Shown here one piece after another: positions 1 through 5,360 of a stretch of 5,360 bases of DNA (the stretch's first letter is position 1; each line of letters opens with the position of its first letter). The stretch lies in assembly GCA_002314325.1 (NCBI GenBank), contig DCFC01000034.1:4427-9786 (forward strand), in the 5' to 3' direction. The stretch is from Megamonas hypermegale. GTDB taxonomy: Bacteria; Bacillota; Negativicutes; Selenomonadales; Selenomonadaceae. The position numbers and the translations under genes are program-made. The notes under the pieces were generated by a model that was not told where the DNA came from, made no database searches, and was given only the letters and a program-made list of their open reading frames with translations.

Positions 1-76
1 AATATAAACTATTATACTGCTGGGTACAGGCTCGATGTTTTACTAGCACAACGAATTATAATCTAAACGACATATA

Positions 77-754
77 TTAACAGTTGCTCATTGTTTTGCC
101 TGTTCCGGCTAATTTTTCAAAATCACTGATAAAAGCTTCTACTGCACCGGTAATTGCCTGATTTTTTACCAGTCCTTCAATCACGTCTGGTGCTATGGTG
201 GCTGTATCTATTCCGTATTCACACAGTTCCAGAACCTGCTGGGAATTTTTGAAGCTTGCCGCCAGCACTTTTGTCGGCAAATCATTATTTTTAAGGACGT
301 TATGAATTTGTTTGGCAACCTGAATACCGTTATAACCCATATTATCAATGCGGTTGATATACGGCGCAACGTAGGACGCACCGCATTTTGCCGCCAGATA
401 CGCCTGCAACGGCGTATAGATTGCCGTGGCCGTAATCTTGATATTTTCCGCATGAAGCTGTTTCATTGCCTTAAAACCTTCCGGTAGGGACGGAACTTTT
501 ACGAAAGTATTTTCGCCGAGTTCTTTTACAATGCGGTGTGCATCTTCAATCATGCCTGCTGCCTCTCTGGCTACAACCTGCACATGAAGCTGAGCATCCT
601 TGCCGATAAACTGGCGGATTTCCTTCAGCACTTCATACGGCTGTCTGCCGCATTTTGCCAAAATGGAAGGATTTGTCGTCACTCCGTCCACCGGATAAAA
701 TTCGTAGATTTTCTTTATAAATTCAATATGAGCGTCGTCGATAATAAATTCCAT
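77..754 (-). CDS. fsa: Fructose-6-phosphate aldolase (FsaA/FsaB, TalC-like transaldolase family)
   Basis: Cytoplasmic class I (Schiff-base) aldolase of the small FSA/TalC branch of the transaldolase family, 225 residues from the chosen start (E. coli FsaA, from memory, is 220). Key FSA positions are visible: Asp6 in EFIID, the GVTTNPSI motif near residues 24-31, Gln59 in VQVVA, catalytic Lys86 in FVKVP, Thr110 in TATAIY, and Ala130/Tyr132 in YVAPYINRID. Tyr at the last position favours FSA over true transaldolase. The family cleaves fructose-6-phosphate-like ketoses; E. coli FSA is reported to split 1-deoxyfructose-6-phosphate into glyceraldehyde-3-phosphate and hydroxyacetone, the likely role here since the gene follows a YbiW-type glycyl radical enzyme by 25 bases. 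Start choice: the frame opens with GTG at 763, but that GTG is part of the ribosome binding site AGGTGA. ATG at 757 sits almost on the site. ATG at 754 has better spacing and aligns with E. coli Met1. Family very likely; substrate inferred. Confidence 0.93.
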   Translation of the reverse strand: MEFIIDDAHIEFIKKIYEFYPVDGVTTNPSILAKCGRQPYEVLKEIRQFIGKDAQLHVQVVAREAAGMIEDAHRIVKELGENTFVKVPSLPEGFKAMKQLHAENIKITATAIYTPLQAYLAAKCGASYVAPYINRIDNMGYNGIQVAKQIHNVLKNNDLPTKVLAASFKNSQQVLELCEYGIDTATIAPDVIEGLVKNQAITGAVEAFISDFEKLAGTGKTMSNC

Positions 755-779
755 CATTTTCACCTTTTATCTATTTATA

Positions 780-3194
780 TTATAAACACTGTTCCGTTCT
801 GCCGATGATATCATCCTGCGTTTTTCTGGACAGTACGTTGAAAAATGCGCTGTAACCAGCCACACGTACAATTAAATCCTTATGTTTTTCCGGATGTATC
901 TGCGCATCAAGCAGCGTATCTCTCGACACGATATTGTACTGCACATGGTAGCCGTGCAGTCTGTTGAAGAATGCCCTTATCAGCATTTCCAGCTTTTGTT
1001 TGTTTTCTTCCGTCGAAAGCATCTGCGGCGTCATCTTCTGATTTAACAGTACGCCGCCCGTTATTTTCTCCGTAGGCAGTTTTGAAACGGATTTAAATAC
1101 TGCCGTCGGGCCGTTTTTATCCGCGTTATGAGCCGGGCTGCAGCCTTCCGCCAGCGGTTCATGCGCATTTCGTCCGTTCGGCGTGGCCATCGTTCCCATA
1201 CCCTGTCCGACATTGGCACTGATGGAAGACGTTCCGCCATAGCGTATACCGCCGATAGGTCCGCGATGATAGCGCGTATTCGGATATTTCTTTATTTCAT
1301 CAAGATAGGAGTCATACGCTTCTACTACGAGATTATCCACATAATCGTTGTCGTTGCCGTATTTCGGCGCATCATTAATCAGCATTTCCTGTATTTTCTT
1401 GCCTTCCGGAGACTGGAAATCGTCCAAAATTGCATTCCAAAGCTGCTGGCGCGTAATTTTCTTTTCTTCATAAACGAGTTTTTTAATAGCAGCCAGCGAA
1501 TCCGCCATATCCGCAATACCGACCTGCAAACCGGAAATAAAATCGTATACCGCGCCGCCTTCTTTAATTGTCTTGCCGCGGCTGATGCAGTCATCCGTCA
1601 GTGCGGAGCATAAAATATCCGGAACATCTCTTTCCGATGCCTTGTCGATGGCATTTTCCACAATTACACTGTAGCGGGTCATTTCGCGCACCGTTTTATC
1701 CCATGCGCTGAGCAACTCGTCATACGTTTCCATATCGGTGAAATAGCCGTAGCCTTTCGTAAAACGCTTGCCGCTCGTCATATCGACGCCGTTATTCATT
1801 GCACACAGCAGCACACGCGGGAAGTTGATATACGACATGCCCGTGCAGCGATAGCCCCATTTGCCCGGAACGGCCGTTTCCACGCAGCCGATAGCACTGT
1901 AATTATAGGCGTCTTCTTCTTTTACACCCCAATTAATAAACGAAGGAATGATAATTTCGTCATTGTTAAGCGCCGGCATACCGAAACCGAGCTTCATAAC
2001 TTCAATACATTCATCAAAGAAATGCTTATCAATATTGGCATGGTAACGAACCGTCAAATTCGGCTGAGTAAGTCTTGTCTGTGCTACGGACTGAAGAACG
2101 GCAAAGCTCAGTTCATTGACGGCATCTTTTTTGTCCGTCGTCTGACCGCCGATTGTTACGTTCTGATACATAGGCGAACCGGCGGAACTTAGTGTATGCG
2201 ACTGCGAACGCACTTTATTAATAGTCAGCGTCTTAATCCAAAGGCAGGTCAAAAGTTCCAGCACGTCCTCTTTTTTCATTTTACCTTCTTTTATATCCTT
2301 AATATAATAAGGATACATATACTGGTCAAATCTGCCGTAGCTCAGAGAATGACCATTCGATTCAATCTGCAAAATCAGCTGAATGAACCATACGGACTGC
2401 ACTGCTTCCCAGAAAGAACCGGCCGGTTCGTACGGAACTTTGGCGCAAATTCTGCTCATCTCCATAAGTTCGGCTTTTCTTTTTTCATCCGTTTCCTTTT
2501 GCGCCATCTCTTCGGCAAGGTGGCTGTAGCGCAGCGCAAAATTATGCACCGCATCGATTACAATGAGTACAGCTTTATAAAATACGTTTTTGTCAATGCT
2601 GTCCGGGTCCGTCAAATCAAGTTCTGCTTTAAGCTGTTTCGTTTTTTCCTCATAACCGCGCAGCCCGTTTGCCAGAACTTTTTCGTAGTTTACAGCCAAA
2701 TGAGCATCGCCCGCATTTAATTTCCCTTCCATGCCGAAAACGCCCGTTTCCATGAATACGCTGACCTCTTCCGGCAAAAGAGCTTCCCCTCTGGCGCGCA
2801 GATTGTTATTTTCCCAGAAAGGCGCCAGCTGCCGTAGCTCCTGTTTCGTTTCTTCCGTAATGTAGAAAACGTCCCCGTCTCTTTTTTCGAACAAATCTAG
2901 TTCGTTCATTACGAATTCCATCGTATATTCCGGAAAAATCGGCGCATTTCTGTTCTTAGTCGCCTGATTTCCTGCAAGTAGGGATTTGTCTTCAATATAA
3001 ATAGTCATTTCTTCCAAAATCTTTTTCAGCATGAGCGCACGAACCATAACGCGCGGCTGATTTAGATTTTCCCTATAAGCCTGTGTTGCCAGTATTGCGC
3101 GCTGTGCGTCAATATACGGTTTTTCGTCGAGAACTTCTTCGCGAAATGCCTGCATACGAGCCGTCAGAGAACCAAAATGCTGTTTGTTTTCCAT
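780..3194 (-). CDS. pflF: Glycyl radical enzyme, YbiW/PflF type; probable 1,5-anhydroglucitol-6-phosphate lyase
   Basis: Full-length glycyl radical enzyme, 804 residues from ATG at 3194. The PFL-like domain fills most of the protein. Thiyl-radical Cys437 and general-base Glu439 lie in GCVETAVPGKWGYRCTGM, and the C-terminal motif RVAGYSAFF carries radical Gly780. Other conserved blocks: GDAHLAVN (~162-169), LQIESNGHS (~275-283), AGSPMYQNVTIGGQ (~338-351), PALNNDEIIIP (~407-417) and GLQVGIA (~555-561). A single Cys followed by V-E excludes pyruvate formate-lyase (Cys-Cys). The ETAV.GKWGYRCTGM continuation matches my memory of E. coli YbiW and differs from the EPQ-type loop of PflD and glycerol dehydratase. 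YbiW is reported to open 1,5-anhydroglucitol-6-phosphate to 1-deoxyfructose-6-phosphate. An upstream in-frame GTG (3203) is rejected because it abuts the ribosome binding site AGGGAG (3210-3205), which is 10 bases from the ATG. The enzyme needs the divergent activase and is oxygen-sensitive. Family certain; exact substrate inferred. Confidence 0.95.
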   Translation of the reverse strand: MENKQHFGSLTARMQAFREEVLDEKPYIDAQRAILATQAYRENLNQPRVMVRALMLKKILEEMTIYIEDKSLLAGNQATKNRNAPIFPEYTMEFVMNELDLFEKRDGDVFYITEETKQELRQLAPFWENNNLRARGEALLPEEVSVFMETGVFGMEGKLNAGDAHLAVNYEKVLANGLRGYEEKTKQLKAELDLTDPDSIDKNVFYKAVLIVIDAVHNFALRYSHLAEEMAQKETDEKRKAELMEMSRICAKVPYEPAGSFWEAVQSVWFIQLILQIESNGHSLSYGRFDQYMYPYYIKDIKEGKMKKEDVLELLTCLWIKTLTINKVRSQSHTLSSAGSPMYQNVTIGGQTTDKKDAVNELSFAVLQSVAQTRLTQPNLTVRYHANIDKHFFDECIEVMKLGFGMPALNNDEIIIPSFINWGVKEEDAYNYSAIGCVETAVPGKWGYRCTGMSYINFPRVLLCAMNNGVDMTSGKRFTKGYGYFTDMETYDELLSAWDKTVREMTRYSVIVENAIDKASERDVPDILCSALTDDCISRGKTIKEGGAVYDFISGLQVGIADMADSLAAIKKLVYEEKKITRQQLWNAILDDFQSPEGKKIQEMLINDAPKYGNDNDYVDNLVVEAYDSYLDEIKKYPNTRYHRGPIGGIRYGGTSSISANVGQGMGTMATPNGRNAHEPLAEGCSPAHNADKNGPTAVFKSVSKLPTEKITGGVLLNQKMTPQMLSTEENKQKLEMLIRAFFNRLHGYHVQYNIVSRDTLLDAQIHPEKHKDLIVRVAGYSAFFNVLSRKTQDDIIGRTEQCL

Positions 3195-3214
3195 ATATGC
3201 CACTCTCCCTGTTT

Positions 3215-3234
3215 ATTTATATTTCATTTGTAAG
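3215..3234. promoter_or_regulatory. Putative operator, copy 1 (GRE side)
   Basis: ATTTATATTTCATTTGTAAG, identical over all 20 bases to 4325-4344. It lies 20 bases before the GRE ATG and downstream of the predicted GRE promoter, where a bound protein would act as a repressor or roadblock. No clear dyad symmetry. The binder is inferred to be the local DeoR-family protein. Confidence 0.6.
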
Positions 3235-3243
3235 TTATTTTAA

Positions 3244-3256
3244 TTTTGTTTGTAAT
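3244..3256. promoter_or_regulatory. Possible second half-site in direct repeat with copy 1
   Basis: TTTTGTTTGTAAT matches TTTCATTTGTAAG of copy 1 at 10 of 13 positions, in the same orientation and shifted by 22 bp, close to two helical turns. DeoR-family proteins are often reported to bind tandem repeats. The region is AT-rich, so chance similarity is possible. It would overlap the predicted GRE transcription start. Confidence 0.35.
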
Positions 3257-3259
3257 TTA

Positions 3260-3288
3260 AATTTATCATTTATCGGTTAAAAAGTCAA
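3260..3288 (-). promoter_or_regulatory. Predicted sigma-70-type promoter of the GRE-aldolase operon
   Basis: On the minus strand, -35 TTGACT (3288-3283) and -10 TAAATT (3265-3260) are separated by 17 bases. The -35 is near consensus but the -10 is weak (4 of 6), which would suit a regulated promoter. The start would fall near 3253, giving a leader of about 60 bases that contains operator copy 1. Confidence 0.45.
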
Positions 3289-3310
3289 TATTTTTATCAA
3301 AAACCATTGT

Positions 3311-3328
3311 ATAAATTTCACTCGTAAG
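3311..3328. promoter_or_regulatory. Putative operator, diverged copy (activase side)
   Basis: The core TAAATTTCACTCGTAAG (3312-3328) matches TATATTTCATTTGTAAG of the 20-bp repeat at 14 of 17 positions in the same orientation. It ends nine bases before the predicted activase -35 hexamer. In the deoR-type promoter the matching gap is eight bases, so the placement is conserved, which supports function. Confidence 0.5.
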
Positions 3329-3337
3329 TAAATCAGC

Positions 3338-3365
3338 TTGATTTTTATATAATATATGATATAAT
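3338..3365 (+). promoter_or_regulatory. Predicted sigma-70-type promoter of the activase gene
   Basis: -35 TTGATT (3338-3343) and consensus -10 TATAAT (3360-3365), 16-base spacer. A second TATAAT at 3348-3353 has no good -35 partner. The -35 lies in an imperfect inverted repeat, AATCA-GCT-TGATT (3331-3343), which may be incidental. Confidence 0.5.
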
Positions 3366-3410
3366 CCAATTAACAAACAAAAAGCCGGATAAGAAAGAGG
3401 TCAGATTATC

Positions 3411-4325
3411 ATGAAAAAAGCAGACAAAAATAAGACTGGCATTGTATTCAATGTCCAGAAATTCAGCGTTAATGACGGACCGGGCATACGAACGGTCGTA
3501 TTTTTTAAAGGCTGCCCGCTCCGCTGCCGCTGGTGCTCCAATCCGGAGAGTCAGCTCCCGAAAATACAGATACTGCACGACAGTAAAAAATGTATCCACT
3601 GCCTGCACTGTATACAGATATGTCCTGCAAAGGCGATAACGGCAACGGAAAAAACTCTCCATATAAATAGCACACTGTGCACCGGCTGCAAAACATGTGC
3701 GATGCAGTGCCCTGCCAAAGCATTGGAAACGGCAGGCGAGGTGAAAAGTGTAAATGAAATTATCAATACCGTAATACAGGACCGCGTATTCTACGAAGAA
3801 AGCGGCGGCGGTATAACCCTGTCCGGCGGCGAATTTCTCACCCAGCCCGATTTTGCCGAAGAACTGCTGCTTGCCGCCAAAGAGGAAAATCTCCATACGT
3901 GCTGTGAAACGACAGGATTTGCCCGCGCAGAGATTTTTGACCGGATTATTCCTTATATAGATTACGTTCTGTTCGACATGAAACACTGGGCCGCCGAAAA
4001 GCACAAAAACGGCACGGGCGTATCCAACGAGCTCATTCTTGCCAACCTGAAGCACGCCGTTCAGCTGCAAAAAACCGTACTGCCAAGAATACCGGTCATT
4101 CCCGATTTCAACAATTCACCGGAAGATGCCGCCAATTTCGCCCGCCTGCTCCGTGAAATCGGCATTGACCAGTGTCAGCTTCTGCCTTTCCACCAGTTCG
4201 GCGAAAATAAATACAATCTGCTGGACAAGCCTTACGAATATGCGAATGTTCCCGCCTTGCACCGCGAAGAACTGGAAGATTACCGAAATATATTCCTGCA
4301 GCACGGCATAAACGCTTTCTTTTAA
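3411..4325 (+). CDS. Glycyl radical enzyme activase (radical SAM, YbiY/PflA family)
   Basis: Radical SAM enzyme of 304 residues that would use S-adenosylmethionine and a [4Fe-4S] cluster to place the glycyl radical on the divergent GRE. The SAM cluster motif CX3CX2C is C35-PLR-C39-RW-C42, after the activase signature FSVNDGPGIRTVVFFKGC. A ferredoxin-like insert follows with two cysteine quartets, C61/C64/C67/C71 and C90/C93/C96/C100, each ending Cys-Pro. This predicts two extra [4Fe-4S] clusters, as in activases of non-PFL GREs; PFL activase itself lacks the insert. SGGE (138-141) is the SAM-binding GGE motif, and EVKSVNEI (110-117) precedes the conserved FYEESGGGITLSGGE stretch. The ATG is supported by GAGGT (3397-3401) nine bases upstream. 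It reads away from its substrate enzyme, and no terminator is seen before the regulator gene 94 bases on, so read-through is possible. Symbol left blank: ybiY/pflE-type naming is likely but subtype is not certain. Confidence 0.95.
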   Translation: MKKADKNKTGIVFNVQKFSVNDGPGIRTVVFFKGCPLRCRWCSNPESQLPKIQILHDSKKCIHCLHCIQICPAKAITATEKTLHINSTLCTGCKTCAMQCPAKALETAGEVKSVNEIINTVIQDRVFYEESGGGITLSGGEFLTQPDFAEELLLAAKEENLHTCCETTGFARAEIFDRIIPYIDYVLFDMKHWAAEKHKNGTGVSNELILANLKHAVQLQKTVLPRIPVIPDFNNSPEDAANFARLLREIGIDQCQLLPFHQFGENKYNLLDKPYEYANVPALHREELEDYRNIFLQHGINAFF

Positions 4326-4344
4326 TTTATATTTCATTTGTAAG
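4325..4344. promoter_or_regulatory. Putative operator, copy 2 (regulator gene)
   Basis: Exact copy of the 20-mer at 3215-3234, starting at the last base of the activase stop codon and ending eight bases before the predicted -35 of the deoR-type gene. It implies autoregulation if the regulator binds it. Identity stops at both edges, so this is a discrete element, not a longer duplication. Confidence 0.6.
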
Positions 4345-4352
4345 CATTTCTG

Positions 4353-4381
4353 TTTAAAAAATTTATTTTTTGTAGTATACT
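4353..4381 (+). promoter_or_regulatory. Predicted promoter of the deoR-type gene
   Basis: -35-like TTTAAA (4353-4358), 17-base spacer and -10 TATACT (4376-4381). The -35 is weak (4 of 6) and the -10 good (5 of 6). With no terminator between the activase and the regulator, the regulator may also be transcribed by read-through. Confidence 0.45.
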
Positions 4382-4419
4382 TATAAAAAAACGCAGTCGA
4401 TTTATGATGAGGTAATACT

Positions 4420-5166
4420 ATGAAAGACAGATTGAATAAAATACTGGAACTGCTTACTAAAGAAAATAAAATGGAAGTATCGCTGCTTGCCGAAAAACTC
4501 TCCGTTTCGCAGGTTACAATCCGTAAAGACCTCGATGCTTTGGAAAGCCGGGGTATTATAAAAAGAGAGCACGGCTTTGCTCTGCTGTGCAGCATGGACG
4601 ACATCAACGGCAGAATTGCCTACCATTATGAAGAAAAACGAAAAATAGCCCAAAAGGCTTCGGAAATGGTGCAAAACGGCGATACCATCATGATTGAAAG
4701 CGGCAGCTGCTGTGCTCTTCTGGCGGATGCGCTGGCAAACACCAAAAAGGATTTGACAATTATTACCAACAGCGCTTTTATCGCCGGTTACATCCGCGGC
4801 AAGGCCAATTTCCAGATTGTCCTGCTTGGCGGAATTTACCAGCAAGATGCACAGGTCATGGTCGGACCGATGGTTCAGCAGTGCGTTGAAAATTTCTTTG
4901 TCGATTTGTTTTTTATCGGCACGGACGGCTATAACTCCCGTATCGGCTTTACGAACCGCGACCAAATGCGTGCTCAAGCAGTACGCGATATGGCGCGTCA
5001 GGCAGATAATGTCATCGTATTGACGGAAAGCGATAAATTTGCCAAAAACAGTATCGTTCCGCTAAATTTAAAAACACCGATAAAAGCCGTCATCACCGAC
5101 ACCAATATTTCCGATACAATGAAAGCGGAGCTGGAAAATCATAATATCACAGTAATCATTCCTTAA
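4420..5166 (+). CDS. DeoR-family transcriptional regulator
   Basis: Cytoplasmic DNA-binding regulator of 248 residues, the usual DeoR-family length. An N-terminal DeoR-type winged helix-turn-helix occupies about residues 1-57, with the signature SLLAEKLSVSQVTIRKDLDAL (21-41) and a wing near GIIKREHG. The C-terminal DeoR sensor domain, related to sugar-phosphate isomerases, spans about 70-245. It shows the ligand-pocket blocks IESGS (92-96), ITNS (115-118), LLGG (135-138) and GTDG (167-170), plus a C-terminal LTESDKF (201-207). Family members normally bind a phosphorylated sugar, so an intermediate of the neighbouring pathway (anhydrosugar phosphate or 1-deoxyfructose-6-phosphate) is a plausible effector; this is inference. 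The start is supported by GAGGT (4409-4413) six bases before the ATG. A 20-bp sequence upstream of this gene recurs exactly upstream of the GRE operon, suggesting autoregulation and control of the whole locus. An intrinsic terminator follows directly. Confidence 0.95.
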   Translation: MKDRLNKILELLTKENKMEVSLLAEKLSVSQVTIRKDLDALESRGIIKREHGFALLCSMDDINGRIAYHYEEKRKIAQKASEMVQNGDTIMIESGSCCALLADALANTKKDLTIITNSAFIAGYIRGKANFQIVLLGGIYQQDAQVMVGPMVQQCVENFFVDLFFIGTDGYNSRIGFTNRDQMRAQAVRDMARQADNVIVLTESDKFAKNSIVPLNLKTPIKAVITDTNISDTMKAELENHNITVIIP

Positions 5167-5169
5167 AAC

Positions 5170-5207
5170 AAAAAGTATGTTGTAAAAACAACATACTTTT
5201 TTTATTT
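5170..5207 (+). terminator. Rho-independent terminator after the deoR-type gene
   Basis: A 13-bp perfect stem, AAAAGTATGTTGT (5171-5183) and ACAACATACTTTT (5188-5200), with loop AAAA, is extendable by the 5170-5201 pair and followed by a T-rich tract. It begins four bases after the stop codon. An A-rich stretch on the other side could let it work in both directions. Confidence 0.9.
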
Positions 5208-5239
5208 ACACCTCTATAATAACAATATGCTTACTGGTT

Positions 5240-5260
5240 TGGTGCAATGGAATTGCACCA
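5240..5260. repeat. Short perfect hairpin, first half of a tandem hairpin element
   Basis: GGTGCAAT (5241-5248) pairs with ATTGCACC (5252-5259) around the tight loop GGA; the flanking T5240-A5260 pair makes nine. It abuts the next hairpin without a gap. No T tract follows directly, so it is not a classical terminator. Confidence 0.6.
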
Positions 5261-5295
5261 GGTACTTTTTCTTTGTCGCGCAAAGAAAAAGTACC
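5261..5295. repeat. 15-bp perfect inverted repeat, probable dispersed intergenic repeat
   Basis: GGTACTTTTTCTTTG (5261-5275) pairs perfectly with CAAAGAAAAAGTACC (5281-5295) around loop TCGCG, followed by CAAAAAGAAG. From memory, sequences of this GGTACTTTTTCTTTG/CAAAGAAAAAGTACC type recur between genes in many bacterial genomes, so this is probably a REP-like dispersed element. That cannot be confirmed from one window. It could also terminate a gene arriving from the right. Confidence 0.6.
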
Positions 5296-5360
5296 CAAAA
5301 AGAAGACGCTTAAGTTCATGCACTGCTAAGAGATTTTTACTTTAAGAAAACAGTTTTTTA

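Noticed and set aside
1128..1613. Long open frame on the plus strand opposite the GRE gene
   Set aside because: It is antisense to a strongly conserved coding region, shows no recognisable domain and has no ribosome binding site; it is a shadow of GRE codon use. The same applies to 2196-2720.
780..3194. Annotation as pyruvate formate-lyase, choline TMA-lyase or B12-independent glycerol dehydratase
   Set aside because: Pyruvate formate-lyase needs adjacent cysteines, and only one is present before Val-Glu. The ETAV.GKWGYRCTGM stretch after the active-site Cys matches YbiW and differs from the EPQ/GWHD-type loop I associate with the dehydratase and PflD groups.
3338..3357. FNR-type site expected for an oxygen-regulated locus
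   Set aside because: TTGAT at 3338 has no ATCAA partner at the required four-base spacing; no good FNR box was seen in either control region.
3345..4070. 241-codon open frame on the minus strand opposite the activase
   Set aside because: It overlaps the whole cysteine-rich part of a clear radical SAM gene, and its product resembles no protein family I know. It also runs through the activase promoter.
4338..4351. Catabolite-responsive (cre) site at the end of the 20-bp repeat
   Set aside because: TGTAAGCATTTCTG matches the cre consensus only partly and lacks the central CG; the equivalent positions at the other copies diverge after GTAAG.
4402..4977. Minus-strand open frame opposite the deoR-type gene
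   Set aside because: Antisense shadow of a well-conserved regulator gene, without recognisable motifs; likewise the frame at 4116-4607.
5215..5220. TATAAT as a -10 box of a downstream gene
   Set aside because: No -35 hexamer at a usable distance; that position falls within the terminator hairpin, and no gene follows in the window.
5247..5345. Small open frame of 32 codons after the terminator
   Set aside because: It has no ribosome binding site, starts inside a hairpin loop and is made mostly of the inverted repeat.

Overview
The window carries a compact four-gene anaerobic sugar-catabolism locus with glycyl radical chemistry. The genes are a glycyl radical enzyme (GRE) and a fructose-6-phosphate aldolase-type enzyme, both on the minus strand, and the GRE's radical-SAM activase and a DeoR-family regulator, both on the plus strand. 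GRE chemistry is oxygen-sensitive, so the host must live, or at least express these genes, without oxygen. Moderate GC content, strong GGAGG-like ribosome binding sites and AT-rich intergenic DNA suit a gut-type anaerobic Firmicute, possibly a Negativicute. That placement is a guess, as no phylogenetic marker is present.

Layout. Positions 1-76 hold nothing I can name. The aldolase (77-754, minus) lies 25 bases downstream of the GRE (780-3194, minus), so the two look like one operon read leftwards. An AT-rich divergent control region (3195-3410) separates them from the activase (3411-4325, plus). A 94-base gap with a second control region precedes the DeoR-type regulator (4420-5166, plus), which ends in a strong intrinsic terminator (5170-5207). 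The last 150 bases hold two adjacent hairpins that look like a dispersed intergenic repeat.

Function. From memory, the GRE closely resembles E. coli YbiW (PflF). It shares the GC[VI]ETAV.GKWGYRCTGM active-site loop and does not have the GCxEPQ.PGKT.GWHD loop of PflD and glycerol dehydratase types. YbiW has been reported to open the ring of 1,5-anhydroglucitol-6-phosphate, giving 1-deoxyfructose-6-phosphate. FsaA or FsaB then cleaves that product to glyceraldehyde-3-phosphate and hydroxyacetone, and GldA reduces hydroxyacetone to 1,2-propanediol (the 'anhydroglycolysis' pathway). A YbiW-type GRE, an FSA-type aldolase, an activase and a sugar-phosphate-type DeoR regulator side by side fit that pathway well. 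The uptake/phosphorylation step and the hydroxyacetone reductase are not in this window.

Regulation. An exact 20-bp repeat, ATTTATATTTCATTTGTAAG, occurs upstream of the GRE and again just upstream of the deoR-type gene. A diverged copy lies at a matching position upstream of the activase. This links all three transcription units, and the natural candidate to bind it is the encoded regulator.
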